In this document: positions 35,316-44,806 of the stretch, piece after piece | How positions within the stretch are numbered: position 1 is the stretch's first letter | Layout: each line of letters opens with the position of its first letter | Assembly (NCBI GenBank): GCA_029289325.1 | Contig: JARFTV010000008.1 | Span: 51,634 to 105,461, forward strand | DNA: 53,828 nucleotides | Source: Alphaproteobacteria bacterium | GTDB lineage: Bacteria > Pseudomonadota > Alphaproteobacteria > Rhodobacterales > Rhodobacteraceae | Direction: 5' to 3' | Position numbers and translations under genes: made by a program | Notes under the pieces: model-generated | The model's input: only the letters and a program-made list of their open reading frames with translations | The model's database searches: none | Told to the model about the DNA's origin: nothing

Positions 35316-38300
35316 TCAGTTGCGCGCGATCTTACGGAAAATGAGTTCTGGCAGGACCGTCTCCCACTCCTCATGCTTGATGTACGTCTGGTAGCGCTCT
35401 TCATTGTCGGATTTGCACCAGCGCACGATCGCCCCAACCTTGCCAGATACCAATGCGGTTCCCTCGGGTGGCGCCCAGTTTCCAGCCATACGGCCAAGTG
35501 TTCTGCGGTCGCGGTCAAGGATCAGCCACTTCTCATCACGCATTTCAAGCGTCACCGGGTCTTCAACTTTAGCAGCGGCGATTGCGGCATGTGTCGGGTT
35601 CGTCTGTGGAAGCCGACCAGCGTAGGAAAGATCAACTGAAGTCTGATCGGGCACTTGATACTGGTCCGGATCCTGGAGATCGATCCGCCGTGGCAGCTCC
35701 ACCTTGCGTAGGACCTCGCTATCGCTGTCTGCCCGCACGAAAGCATGTTCCCCGCTTGTCACCACAGCAAGGCTACGCCTGGCTCGGGTCATGGCGACGT
35801 AGAATAGACGGCGCGGTGCCTCGCCATCCTCGCCTTGAGAGAGCGCCTTCCAGCCACCGTTCAAGATGACAACATGGTCAAACTCGAGCCCCTTAGATCG
35901 GTGCGCTGTCAACAGCAGCAGTCCCCGTTGCGCGCCACGGACATCTCGAGCCCATTCAGCAAGCCACTCGATAGCATCGGGCACCGGGATAGATTTCTTG
36001 CCAAGCTCCCGCGCAAGGTCCGCTATGCCCTCCGCAATGAGGTCAACCCAACGGTTCGACGGCTGCTCGTTCAGCACGTCGAGTAGGTCCTGAATGGAGA
36101 ACATCTCTGTCTGACGTTTGCGTAAGCCTGCCACGAGCTGCTGCATCTCCCGCAAACGCCAGACACTTGGGAGCTTCTCGTTGGCCATTTCGACGGGTAG
36201 TCCGAGCCTTTCCGCATACGCGCGTACCGGGCTGAGCCGCCGCCAGTCGCGAGATATGATCGCCGTGCGCGCCCAGCTGAAGCCGGGGTCGAGCCTTGAG
36301 ATCCGAACCAGCTCGTCGACTGCCGCTATTGCCTGTGCGACGTCGTCAGCTGCTACATCCAGGAATTGCACGCGCCCTTTGCCGACCGGGTCATAGCCCG
36401 CCATCACGCCGCCGCCCGGGTCAAGGCTCCGTATCTTGTCCACCGTGATGGCGTGCCCGGATTTCAAGCGACCGCGAGCAGGTTCGATGACCTGATTGGC
36501 GGCGTCAATGATGTAGCGAGTTGAGCGGTAGTTCTCGGTGAGGAACCTAGGTTTTGCGCGATAGTCTTCCTCGAACTGGCGGATGAACGAAATCGACGCA
36601 CCGGCGAAAGCATAGATATTCTGGTCGTCATCACCCACGGCGAAGAGGCTAAGACGCTGATCAGGGTCTTCAAGCGACCGCCCGGCTACAGCGGCAATCA
36701 GCGAGTATTCCTCGGGGCCTATGTCTTGATACTCGTCCACAAGAATCCAGCGGTATCCTTGAATAAGCGCCTCGCGTTGTGCTTCGGCTTCTGATCGGCT
36801 CAACCCCTCGCCATTGATCTGGCGCACTGCCTCGGTGATGATCCCGTCAAAGTCCCGCTTTTCGGTGGTGTCGCCCGCAAAGCTTGCTCCCACAATTCGC
36901 ATGGCGAGTGCGTGACACGTCGACACCGTCACGCGAGCAGCATCCTCACCAACCAAGTTGCGCAGACGAGCGCGGATTTCAGCTGCAGCATGCCGATTGT
37001 AGGTAAGCACGAGGATTCCGTGCGGGTCCTCTCGCTTCACGCGTAGCAAGTAGGCGATGCGATGGACTAGTACCCGTGTCTTTCCAGAACCCGGTCCGGC
37101 CAACACCAGTACGTTCGTCTCTTCGCGGTCGTCTGCGACGATCTCCTGCTGGACCGGATTGCTCAGATCATCGACGATCTGCTTCCAAGCCTTCCCGGTG
37201 GTCTGGCGGCGAATTTCGACGCTGCGGCCAGGCATCCAGCGCTGCAAGAAACGGTCCTGATCTAGTGTGAAGTAATCTTCAGCGAGGCGAACCGCCTCAT
37301 CGATTTGCTCCAAACCTCTCTCTGCATAGGCCGCCATAACATGGGTTTGGAGTGTCTGCTCCCGATAGTGCTCGTCAAGCGGCAGGAAGTCTTTCTTGGT
37401 GAAACCTGCGTGGCCAGGCTTCAGGTAGATCGTCATTGCAGAGCGGAAGACGGTTAGACCTTTGCCTAGCGTCATCACCTGTTGCTCGTGCAGCCACAAG
37501 AGTGCGCGCTCCATAAGCTTGGTCATGTCCTTAACGCCTGACGACTTGACGAGCGCGTCCCCGGTCAGCACCCCCAGCAGGTCTCCAACAGTCGTTTCGA
37601 CTTGGACATCCTTGCCGCGCGCACCTGCGGGTGCCTTGCCTATCAGGAACTCAAGTAGCTTCTCGGCTGCCATCCAGCGAACGGAGGCCGTCTGGTCCAC
37701 GATCCGCCAGGAACGCTGTAAGACTACCTCTAATGTCTTGTTCGACAATTTGCGCAGGCGAATGTTGCCACGTCCGCCGCCACTGTCGCGCCCGTCCCGT
37801 TCAATGCTTCGCAAGAGGCGGTCAAGAATGTGCGGGCTCGCGTCCTCGTGTCCTTCGCCACGCAAGATTTGGCAGGCCGCTGCAAGGTCAAGCTGTGCGC
37901 GGTCGCCGATATCCGCCTCGGGCGCTAACTCACGCATCCGCGCAATAAGGGACTTTTCCAATCGCACCGCCCGAACCAGGCGTTGGCGCGATTGGTTCTC
38001 GACCCCGATGTGCACAGCGACGGTGATGGCAATGTCATTACGTGCGATACCTAGGGTCTCGAGGTCAGCCATCGCCTTGGTCAGCGCTTGGTGCGAAAGC
38101 CCGCTGATCCCTGTCAGCTCGTCCGTGGAAATGCCCTGGTCTGCGGGCGTATTCATTACGTGTTCCACAATGGCCAAGAGCTGATCACGGCGCGCCTGAG
38201 TTATCTCCGCCCCGTTCAGGCGAGCTTTGGCTTCCTCAAGCGTGCGCACCAGAAGTGAGGACGGAAAGACCTGCACCCGGTTTTCTTCGCGAGAGACTAG

Positions 38301-40457
38301 CGCCGCCTCTTCAAGCCAGGAGACGGCTGTCTTGACGCGCGTATCATCGGTGGCGCTGTCGCGCACGAACTCTCGCTCCTTTTCTTCGCGCACGATTTCG
38401 CCGGGCGTTGCGACGACCTTGCCGCTGTTGCGGGTGTGCTCGTCGATACGACGCAGGGCCTTCAGGATAGCCCCGATCTCGTGGCGTTGGAGGCGCGAGC
38501 GCGCAGTAAGCGTGAACTGCCGCTCAACATCGTCAGTATGGTAGAGCAGTACGCATTCCGCAGGGGCACGGTCACGACCAGCCCGACCCGCCTCTTGCAA
38601 GTAGTTCTCCAGTGATCCTGGGATATCGGCATGGACGACGAGACGGATATCGGGCTTATCGATACCCATGCCGAAGGCGTTTGTTGCCGCGATCACCCGA
38701 AGGTCGCCTACACGAAAGCGCTCTTGAACTGTCCGCTTCTCTTCGGCCGTCAGACCGGCATGAAAGTGCTCGGCCGCAACCCCTTGGGTTTTCAGGAAGG
38801 TGGCGACACGTTCAGTTTCCTTCCGGGTCGCACAGTAGATAACAGCCCCCGATCTATCTCCAACAGGCAGGCGCTCTGAGATTGCGGCCCGGATATCGCC
38901 AAGTTTGCTTTCCTTGCCCGTCGCCAGCACCGTGAACGTGAGATTGGTGCGGGTGGCACCGCCGTCGAACAATCCTAGTTCGACGCCAAGACGCTCCCGG
39001 AAATGCTCTGTTATGTCACCGACCACCTCAGGCTTGGCTGTGGCAGTCAAGCACAACACAGGCGCAGAGTTTGCGTCGCCTGAGAATTCGCGAATGAAGC
39101 GGGAGATGTAGCGGTAGTCAGGCCGGAAGTCGTGCCCCCACTTCGAGACGCAATGTGCCTCGTCCAACACCCAAAGTCCCACTTCGCGCTGCGCGAGGAC
39201 CGAACGGATTGAGACGCTGCGCAATTGCTCGGGGGAGATTAGCAGTATCGCCGCCTGGCCCATCCGTACCCGGTCAAGGCCATCCTGTCGCTCTGGCATC
39301 GAGAGCATGCCGTTGATGGTCACTGCAGACGAAATCCCTGCACGCTCCATCCCTTGCACTTGATCGGCCATAAGTGCCACCAGCGGAGAAATGACCACTG
39401 TCAGGGCACCAGTCTTTTCGTAGAGGCTGAGTGCGGGCACCTGGTAGCAAACAGACTTCCCGGTGCCAGTGGGCAGGATACCAAGAACGTTCGCGTGTCG
39501 CATGGCTTCAGCAACGATGACTTCCTGCAAAGGTCTCCCGTCGCTATGCGACGGTTGGGGGCGGAAACCGTCGAAACCAAACCACTTCTGGAGCGAGCTG
39601 ATGGGGTTGTTCATCTTGGCGCACCAGTCGCATGCGCTTTCGCCGCAGTTGGTGTCGCGAAGTTCACGCACGATGAGGGCGGCCTGAGGAAAGCTGGCCC
39701 GCACCCAAGGCGGCATCACCGACTCCCCGCCCGCTACAGAGACCCAGGCAAGCGCATAGGCCATCGGCCAGCCCATTTTCGGGTCTGACAGGCTATCAAT
39801 GACCGTCCCAATCTGCGCGCCGCACGCCTTGCCAGCCAGCAACGATTTGATTGCAGACAGCGCAAGGGCTCGATCCGGAACTGGCGATTTGCGGATATGT
39901 TTGAAGACGGCGTCAAAGCCTGATGCGCGATCCATGCGCGTTGCAAGGAAGTGATAGGCCAGTAGGGTTTCGGGCGACTGTGTCTCGACCTCGACCAGCG
40001 CATTGATCTGGTTCTCTAGAACCTCAAAAACCAAACGGGCGTCACGCTCGGGGTCGTTCAAATGCCCCGCCTGCAAACGTCCATCCTGATAGTGCTTCAC
40101 AAGGTGGTGGTAAGGGTTACGAGGAAAGGCGAGCGGATTGAGCCAGAGCGTATCGATGGGTGCGGCCATTCTGGCGGCGAGCCGTGGGCGCTTGGCCAGA
40201 AGATACTCGATATCATGGCGCAGAATATTGTGGCCGATCACATGCGGCGTCTTCTCAAGCGCTTTTTCGAGTTGGTCGAGCCCCTGCTTGATCTGTCCTT
40301 TGGAGGCTACAACTGCGGGTCCGTTCCCAAACCGCACCGCAGCCATGTCGAAGATCTCGGCGGTCTTTGGGTTGACTTCGAGATCAACCGACAAACACTG
40401 CTCGAGCAGGGGCCGCTTATCTTCGGCCTTCGACCTCAGGAAGTTCAGAAAAGCCAT
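35316..40457 (-). CDS. DEDD exonuclease - RecQ helicase - UvrD helicase fusion
   Basis: A 1713-aa single-frame fusion of three nucleic-acid enzymes. Residues about 20-150 are a DEDD-type 3'-5' exonuclease, with D25/E27 (SVDLEVNP), D82 (GHNILRHDIEYL) and D139 (NDPERDARL). C271-x4-C276-x2-C279 may bind metal. Residues about 320-650 are an SF2 RecQ core, with Walker A LPTGTGKS (328-335), DEAHCVSKWGHDFRPDYRY (432-450) and QEAGRAGRDR (621-630). Residues about 1110-1640 are an SF1 UvrD/PcrA core, with AGPGSGKT (1119-1126), VDEYQD (1239-1244) and DDDQNIYAFAGA. Probably acts on invading or recombining DNA. Known defence systems could not be matched. Confidence 0.88.
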   Translation of the reverse strand: MAFLNFLRSKAEDKRPLLEQCLSVDLEVNPKTAEIFDMAAVRFGNGPAVVASKGQIKQGLDQLEKALEKTPHVIGHNILRHDIEYLLAKRPRLAARMAAPIDTLWLNPLAFPRNPYHHLVKHYQDGRLQAGHLNDPERDARLVFEVLENQINALVEVETQSPETLLAYHFLATRMDRASGFDAVFKHIRKSPVPDRALALSAIKSLLAGKACGAQIGTVIDSLSDPKMGWPMAYALAWVSVAGGESVMPPWVRASFPQAALIVRELRDTNCGESACDWCAKMNNPISSLQKWFGFDGFRPQPSHSDGRPLQEVIVAEAMRHANVLGILPTGTGKSVCYQVPALSLYEKTGALTVVISPLVALMADQVQGMERAGISSAVTINGMLSMPERQDGLDRVRMGQAAILLISPEQLRSVSIRSVLAQREVGLWVLDEAHCVSKWGHDFRPDYRYISRFIREFSGDANSAPVLCLTATAKPEVVGDITEHFRERLGVELGLFDGGATRTNLTFTVLATGKESKLGDIRAAISERLPVGDRSGAVIYCATRKETERVATFLKTQGVAAEHFHAGLTAEEKRTVQERFRVGDLRVIAATNAFGMGIDKPDIRLVVHADIPGSLENYLQEAGRAGRDRAPAECVLLYHTDDVERQFTLTARSRLQRHEIGAILKALRRIDEHTRNSGKVVATPGEIVREEKEREFVRDSATDDTRVKTAVSWLEEAALVSREENRVQVFPSSLLVRTLEEAKARLNGAEITQARRDQLLAIVEHVMNTPADQGISTDELTGISGLSHQALTKAMADLETLGIARNDIAITVAVHIGVENQSRQRLVRAVRLEKSLIARMRELAPEADIGDRAQLDLAAACQILRGEGHEDASPHILDRLLRSIERDGRDSGGGRGNIRLRKLSNKTLEVVLQRSWRIVDQTASVRWMAAEKLLEFLIGKAPAGARGKDVQVETTVGDLLGVLTGDALVKSSGVKDMTKLMERALLWLHEQQVMTLGKGLTVFRSAMTIYLKPGHAGFTKKDFLPLDEHYREQTLQTHVMAAYAERGLEQIDEAVRLAEDYFTLDQDRFLQRWMPGRSVEIRRQTTGKAWKQIVDDLSNPVQQEIVADDREETNVLVLAGPGSGKTRVLVHRIAYLLRVKREDPHGILVLTYNRHAAAEIRARLRNLVGEDAARVTVSTCHALAMRIVGASFAGDTTEKRDFDGIITEAVRQINGEGLSRSEAEAQREALIQGYRWILVDEYQDIGPEEYSLIAAVAGRSLEDPDQRLSLFAVGDDDQNIYAFAGASISFIRQFEEDYRAKPRFLTENYRSTRYIIDAANQVIEPARGRLKSGHAITVDKIRSLDPGGGVMAGYDPVGKGRVQFLDVAADDVAQAIAAVDELVRISRLDPGFSWARTAIISRDWRRLSPVRAYAERLGLPVEMANEKLPSVWRLREMQQLVAGLRKRQTEMFSIQDLLDVLNEQPSNRWVDLIAEGIADLARELGKKSIPVPDAIEWLAEWARDVRGAQRGLLLLTAHRSKGLEFDHVVILNGGWKALSQGEDGEAPRRLFYVAMTRARRSLAVVTSGEHAFVRADSDSEVLRKVELPRRIDLQDPDQYQVPDQTSVDLSYAGRLPQTNPTHAAIAAAKVEDPVTLEMRDEKWLILDRDRRTLGRMAGNWAPPEGTALVSGKVGAIVRWCKSDNEERYQTYIKHEEWETVLPELIFRKIARN

Positions 40458-40610
40458 AAAGCCTAGAGCTATAGGAAGTATGTGGCGACCTTAGAGCGCC
40501 CCGGCTGCAGCCGCAACAAAACAAGTCCAGCTCTTGAACTGGTCTGACATGGCAAGGAGTATGCACGAAGCAATCTTGTTCCGCCCACAGCTTTCCGACT
40601 GACAAGGCGA

Positions 40611-40633
40611 ACGCACGAACTTACTGTGTGATC
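40611..40633 (-). repeat. Inverted copy of the tRNA-proximal repeat, beside the integrase
   Basis: Read on the minus strand it is ATCACACAGT-A-AGTTCGTGCGT, matching ATCGCACAGT-TTCT-AGTTCGTGCGT at 33790. It lies 17 bp before the integrase start in the divergent gap with the RecQ fusion gene. Confidence 0.65.
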
Positions 40634-40649
40634 AAGTGGAGCGCACAGA

Positions 40650-41897
40650 TTGGCCAAACTCAACGACGACACGCATGTGCTGATGGACGGGGCCGTCAAG
40701 GTCTACAAGCGCTCCAAAACCAAGCGCTGGCAGGCGACCTTCCAGATCGGCGGGCGTTGGGTGAGGGTCAGCACAGGGCAGCGTGATCTTGAGGACGCCA
40801 AGCGTGTCGCCCATGATCAGTACCTCGATTACAAGTTCCGCGAAAAGCACGACTTGCCGGTAGTGACCAAGCGGTTCGAAGACGTAGCGAACCTGGCGAT
40901 CAAGGACATGCAGCGGCAGCTGGACGCGGGTGCAGGGCGCAAGGTCTACAAGGACTACATCCAAGCGATAAACGCGTACTTTATCCCCTTCTTCGGCAAA
41001 ACCCACATCACCAGTGTCGACACGGACATGATCCGAGAGTTCAACGACTGGCGGGTCAAAAAGATCGGGCGTGAACCCAAGGCATCCACCCTGAACACGC
41101 ACAACTCGGCCATGAACCGTGTGTTCGCGGAAGCTGTGTCACGCGGCTATCTCACATCGGGCAAGGTGCCGCTGCTGGCCAACAATGGCAGCGCAGGCGG
41201 TCGCAGACCAGACTTCAGCGTCGAAGACTACCGCACCATGATCCGCAAGTTTCCATCATGGATCGAAGCGGGCAAAGCAGGCAAGTCGCGCGACATGCGC
41301 TACCTGCTTCGCGACTATGTGCTGATCCTTGCCAACACCGGCATGCGGCACGGCACAGAGGCGCAGAACCTACGCTGGCGGCACGTGCATGTGTTCACAG
41401 AGAAAGGCCTGCAGTACGTCGAACTGCACCTGCACGGGAAGACTGTGCCGCACGACGCCATCGGACGGGCTGGCACCATCAAGTACCTGCAGCGCATTCA
41501 CGCTAGAACAGAGGCGATCAAGGACATTCCATTCGAGCAGATGCTGAAGCGGAAGCTGGACTTGCCCGTGTTCTGCCTGCCCGATGGCACTGTGAGCCTT
41601 AACTTACGGCAGACCTTCAAGGCGTTTTTGAAGGATGCCAACCTGCTCAAATGCCCCAAGAGTGGCCAGGACCGCACGCTCTACAGCTTGCGGCACACCT
41701 ATGCCACGTTCGCGCTGGTTAAGGATGGCATCGACATCCACACTCTGGCCAAGCAGATGGGCACATCGGTGGGAATGATCGAAAAGCACTACAGCCACCT
41801 GACACCGCGCATGAAGAAGGACGTGCTGACCGGCAAGCGCTATGAGCTGACGCGGGCGCAGTACGAGGCGCAGTTGGCGGAAGCGCAGGAAGAATGA
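40650..41897 (+). CDS. Tyrosine-type site-specific integrase
   Basis: Full-size phage-type integrase of 415 aa, the likely driver of integration at tRNA-Phe. An N-terminal arm-binding domain (about 1-60) is followed by a SAM-like core-binding domain (about 65-160). The catalytic domain contains TGMRHGTEAQNLRW (Arg), LRHTYATFALVKDG (His-x-x-Arg type) and EKHYSHLTPRM (nucleophile Tyr). The only usable start is a TTG at 40650, with GGAG 8 bp upstream; an ATG further in would cut the arm domain. Confidence 0.9.
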   Translation: MAKLNDDTHVLMDGAVKVYKRSKTKRWQATFQIGGRWVRVSTGQRDLEDAKRVAHDQYLDYKFREKHDLPVVTKRFEDVANLAIKDMQRQLDAGAGRKVYKDYIQAINAYFIPFFGKTHITSVDTDMIREFNDWRVKKIGREPKASTLNTHNSAMNRVFAEAVSRGYLTSGKVPLLANNGSAGGRRPDFSVEDYRTMIRKFPSWIEAGKAGKSRDMRYLLRDYVLILANTGMRHGTEAQNLRWRHVHVFTEKGLQYVELHLHGKTVPHDAIGRAGTIKYLQRIHARTEAIKDIPFEQMLKRKLDLPVFCLPDGTVSLNLRQTFKAFLKDANLLKCPKSGQDRTLYSLRHTYATFALVKDGIDIHTLAKQMGTSVGMIEKHYSHLTPRMKKDVLTGKRYELTRAQYEAQLAEAQEE

Positions 41898-42210
41898 CGT
41901 TCGAACTGAGTTGTTATGCGCAGTGGGAAGTGGTGGCATCAAAACAGACATAACCGCCGCCGAGGCTTTCAACTTGCTGTCGCTAGGTCTGTTAACAGGG
42001 TAAATGAACTAGGATGCACTCCTTCATGTCTGGAATGCGGAATCAAACGATCGCATACCATCACTAGGACTAGATACTACCAGTTTGGCTTGACCCGTGG
42101 CGCTTTTCACTTGCTATAATGGCCTCCGCTGCACACTGCTAATCACTAAGGACAGAACTAGACACTCTAAGCATCAACCGCGTTATAGACAAAAGGTTTG
42201 GTTAAACATT
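41898..42210 (+). promoter_or_regulatory. Gene-free gap with a strong extended -10 promoter
   Basis: The 313 bp after the integrase hold no supported gene. A near-consensus extended -10, TG-C-TATAAT (42112-42120), lies 19 bp downstream of TTGACC (42090-42095). It would start near 42127 and leave an 84-nt leader for the gene at 42211. Such a consensus promoter stands out in this host. Confidence 0.6.
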
Positions 42211-43116
42211 ATGCCCTTGGACTTGCGTCAGCGCCTTTCTGAATTTTCGTATGGGTATGGTGTTACTCGAGAAGTGCAGGCTGCCCTAGAGTCAATAGGA
42301 CTGCGACCGGTACCCTTTCTTCCAAGCCTTTTGCACGAGGCAGAGATCGGATGCGATGTACATTTTGCTAAACCAGGGCTACCCCTTCTTCTGCAGTTTA
42401 AGCTTGGCCATGAGCTTAGGCACTTTAGGCGGAGTGACACGTCAAAGCCTGCTCCCTATCTAGACAAGCCTTTCTGGCGGTTTGAGGTTGAGACTTCTGA
42501 AGTTGATGGGCAATATGACCTCCTCCTGAAAGCGGAACTTTCTGGCGCCGAGGTTCACTATGTCGCGCCTCGCTTCGCTGACTGGGACAACTACGCTGCA
42601 GCATTCCAAAGCAGCGATGTCCTGGCAAGTTCACTCCTAATTGCTCCATCTGAGATAGATCGGAAGCTTCAAGCTGAAGGCGAACCAGACGGACTACACA
42701 AAGTCGTCTACGACGCCTCGCGAGTTTATGTCTGCTCAGAGCCGAGACGCGTCAAGGAAGAACGCATTGAGCAGATAGCTCTTCGCCTCAAACGGAAGAT
42801 TGAGCAGGAGAACCAGCCTATAGCAAAAACACTTCGGCGTGTTTTCAGTGGCTTTGATCAGCGACGAGACATCCGCCGCTCACGCATCAGAGAAGAGGAA
42901 TTCATCAAAGAAGAGGAGCAAAAATACCAGAGTTTTGCAATCAGAGCTGGTTTTGAAATGCTTGGCCGCAGTCCAGAGCAGATTGCGTTCGCACGCAGAC
43001 GTCGAATAGAGAGCTTTCGAACTTTCGCGAGAAGCGACGATGATGCTACATTTGCTGCACTTGGGGTCGAGACATGGGCTGCAGGCTGTCAACTTGTTGC
43101 TGTAACCAATGGGTAA
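42211..43116 (+). CDS. Hypothetical protein with a PD-(D/E)xK-like nuclease motif
   Basis: Hypothetical 301-aa protein. The N-terminal third has E45-x3-D49 in HEAEIGCDVHF, then a hydrophobic strand and QFK (62-64), the spacing of a restriction-type PD-(D/E)xK core. A long charged helix (about 190-250, EERIEQIALRLKRKIEQE) follows. The C-terminus is helical. It may be a defence nuclease, but no family was recognised. The region is less GC-rich than the backbone and driven by a consensus promoter, signs of transfer. The ATG at 42211 was chosen; upstream sequence is not coding-like. Confidence 0.6.
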   Translation: MPLDLRQRLSEFSYGYGVTREVQAALESIGLRPVPFLPSLLHEAEIGCDVHFAKPGLPLLLQFKLGHELRHFRRSDTSKPAPYLDKPFWRFEVETSEVDGQYDLLLKAELSGAEVHYVAPRFADWDNYAAAFQSSDVLASSLLIAPSEIDRKLQAEGEPDGLHKVVYDASRVYVCSEPRRVKEERIEQIALRLKRKIEQENQPIAKTLRRVFSGFDQRRDIRRSRIREEEFIKEEEQKYQSFAIRAGFEMLGRSPEQIAFARRRRIESFRTFARSDDDATFAALGVETWAAGCQLVAVTNG

Positions 43117-43247
43117 ATCAAAAAAACGAAAGATATCTTGCTGCAAAATATCATAGAATTTTTTACCTGAAGCACGCCTGTTCATGAATATCCGCAGTGG
43201 CAAATTGCGGATAGAGCTTAAGAACGAAGCCTTGATGCGGATTTGCG

Positions 43248-43826
43248 TTACTCTCTATGCATTCTGTCAATAAGATAATGCAGGCATAGCATGGTCACAA
43301 TGAACAAGCTCGACAGAAACCATGTGTATACGAGCCACCAAGCCCCTGTGATAAACTTTCTGACTGGCTCGGCGATATTTGAACTTAGATCGACTGCTGC
43401 CGAAATGGACCCAAGAACAAAGATGAAGATGGACAGGAAGGCACAATATCCAAGTAAAATAGACAGGAACCTTCTTCGCGTAAGCGCTACTTCTTCACCA
43501 CTCCAACGCTCCTTCATTCTAGGAGCGTCGCCAGACATGATACTGTTAAGGTTCTCACTAGGGAAACTAGTCACAGCAGCAAGGGCTGCGATGTAGAATC
43601 CGATCAAAACTCCCATGAGCGTTGTGGCACTTGAAATGAACGTCCCGAGCTTGATAGTGACTACCTCTTCAGACATGATCCTATACCCAAGCAAAATAGC
43701 TATGGATGTAATGGTTGGGAACACATACTGAAAATAGCGTAGGTCAGGGCTGCGAAGTCGAAAAAATGAGAACGCCGTGAATAGCTTGGCGATATTAGCG
43801 AAGAATTTTCTAAATTTCGCTCTCAT
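43248..43826 (-). CDS. Four-TM membrane protein, second gene of a soluble/membrane pair
   Basis: Hypothetical inner-membrane protein of 192 aa. Hydrophobic segments lie at about 33-50, 60-86, 120-143 and 160-185, with a positively charged N-terminus and a short cytosolic loop around 90-118. The start overlaps the stop of the upstream gene in TAATG, so the two are coupled. Pairs of a soluble sensor and a small membrane protein are typical of abortive-infection systems. No family was recognised. Confidence 0.7.
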   Translation of the reverse strand: MRAKFRKFFANIAKLFTAFSFFRLRSPDLRYFQYVFPTITSIAILLGYRIMSEEVVTIKLGTFISSATTLMGVLIGFYIAALAAVTSFPSENLNSIMSGDAPRMKERWSGEEVALTRRRFLSILLGYCAFLSIFIFVLGSISAAVDLSSNIAEPVRKFITGAWWLVYTWFLSSLFIVTMLCLHYLIDRMHRE

Positions 43827-44806
43827 TATCGCGCCTCGAGGGCTCTTGCCTTGGCTCTGAGCTTTAGCAGAACATCTTCGCGCAGTCCATCGTATCGCTG
43901 CGTGAGCGGATGATCAAAGTCACCGATTATCTCGTTTAGGTAGAATGCGCTTTCGAGCGCTTCGGTCGTTGCATCATCAATTTCTTCAGCTTCAGCGGTA
44001 ACCGACGCAGTCTTGATTTGACCATTTTCCGCTTTTATCCGAACCAAGAGTTGGCTTTTTTCCGCCTCCACGTCTTCCCAACCACGCAAAAACCTTAAAG
44101 CTTTCGCAACGAGACGCTGGGCGCCATCAGCGTCAACTCGGCGTTTGACAGTCCAGTGAACTTCATGAATGGTCTCACTAATTAGATCATCTTCATCCAC
44201 GCCACCATCCAAGCGCTCACTTCCAACAAACTCGAGTTCCTGGATCGTCCCAGATGTCATTGCCTCGCGCAGGGTTTTGGATTGATAACCTTCGAATTCA
44301 ACCGTTCCCCTGTACTGTCTTTCTCTTCCATTAACCTCGAACGTTTTTTTAACGCCTGGATCGTTGAGAACCCAGTTGAAGTGAGCCTTCAAGCTCGAAA
44401 AGTGAATATTGGGAACCTTTTCAATCAGAATGAGATGCTTGCCAAGCGCATCTGGAGCCTTTTGAATGATTACATGGGCGCAAAAGTGCCCGCCCTCGCT
44501 GTCTCGCTTCCCGCCATTTCTCGCGTTCAAGGTATCAAAGTCAATGAAGACAACATCGCTCACCTTCTTGTCGCCAGCCTGCATGAGGAGCGAATAGTAC
44601 TCGCCGTCGTCTACAATGGGGTTGCACCACATGCGACGATCATCATCTTGAAATGAACGCATTCCACCAGGCAGTCCTGCTTTCGCGCCCAATGCAGCAA
44701 TAAGATCGGTTAGCAGGAAGCTTGGCGCTCGTTCCGGAGCAGTCTTTTGGTTGCGTATGGTGAGTTTGCCGATAGACACCCAGCGATATGAAGTAGGAAG
44801 AGCCAT
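43826..44806 (-). CDS. Hypothetical soluble protein, first gene of the pair
   Basis: Hypothetical 326-aa protein without membrane segments. It opens MALPTSYRWVSIGKLTIR. The middle has VFIDFDTLNARNGG and KHLILIEKVPNIHFSS, and the C-terminus is acidic and helical. It does not show the DUF4868 features of KwaB that I know. The start at 44806 is a choice: a longer frame begins at 44989, but those extra 61 residues look non-coding. No clear ribosome site. Not recognised as any family. Confidence 0.6.
   Translation of the reverse strand: MALPTSYRWVSIGKLTIRNQKTAPERAPSFLLTDLIAALGAKAGLPGGMRSFQDDDRRMWCNPIVDDGEYYSLLMQAGDKKVSDVVFIDFDTLNARNGGKRDSEGGHFCAHVIIQKAPDALGKHLILIEKVPNIHFSSLKAHFNWVLNDPGVKKTFEVNGRERQYRGTVEFEGYQSKTLREAMTSGTIQELEFVGSERLDGGVDEDDLISETIHEVHWTVKRRVDADGAQRLVAKALRFLRGWEDVEAEKSQLLVRIKAENGQIKTASVTAEAEEIDDATTEALESAFYLNEIIGDFDHPLTQRYDGLREDVLLKLRAKARALEAR

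Noticed and set aside
35316-40457. Misassembled adjacent helicase genes
   Set aside because: The frame is continuous from residue 1 to 1713 without a stop, with linker domains between the enzymes, so one fusion gene is the simpler reading.
43248-44806. Kiwa anti-phage system
   Set aside because: The layout (small TM plus soluble protein) is similar, but I see no DUF4868 features in the soluble protein and the gene order is reversed. It is kept as an unknown pair.
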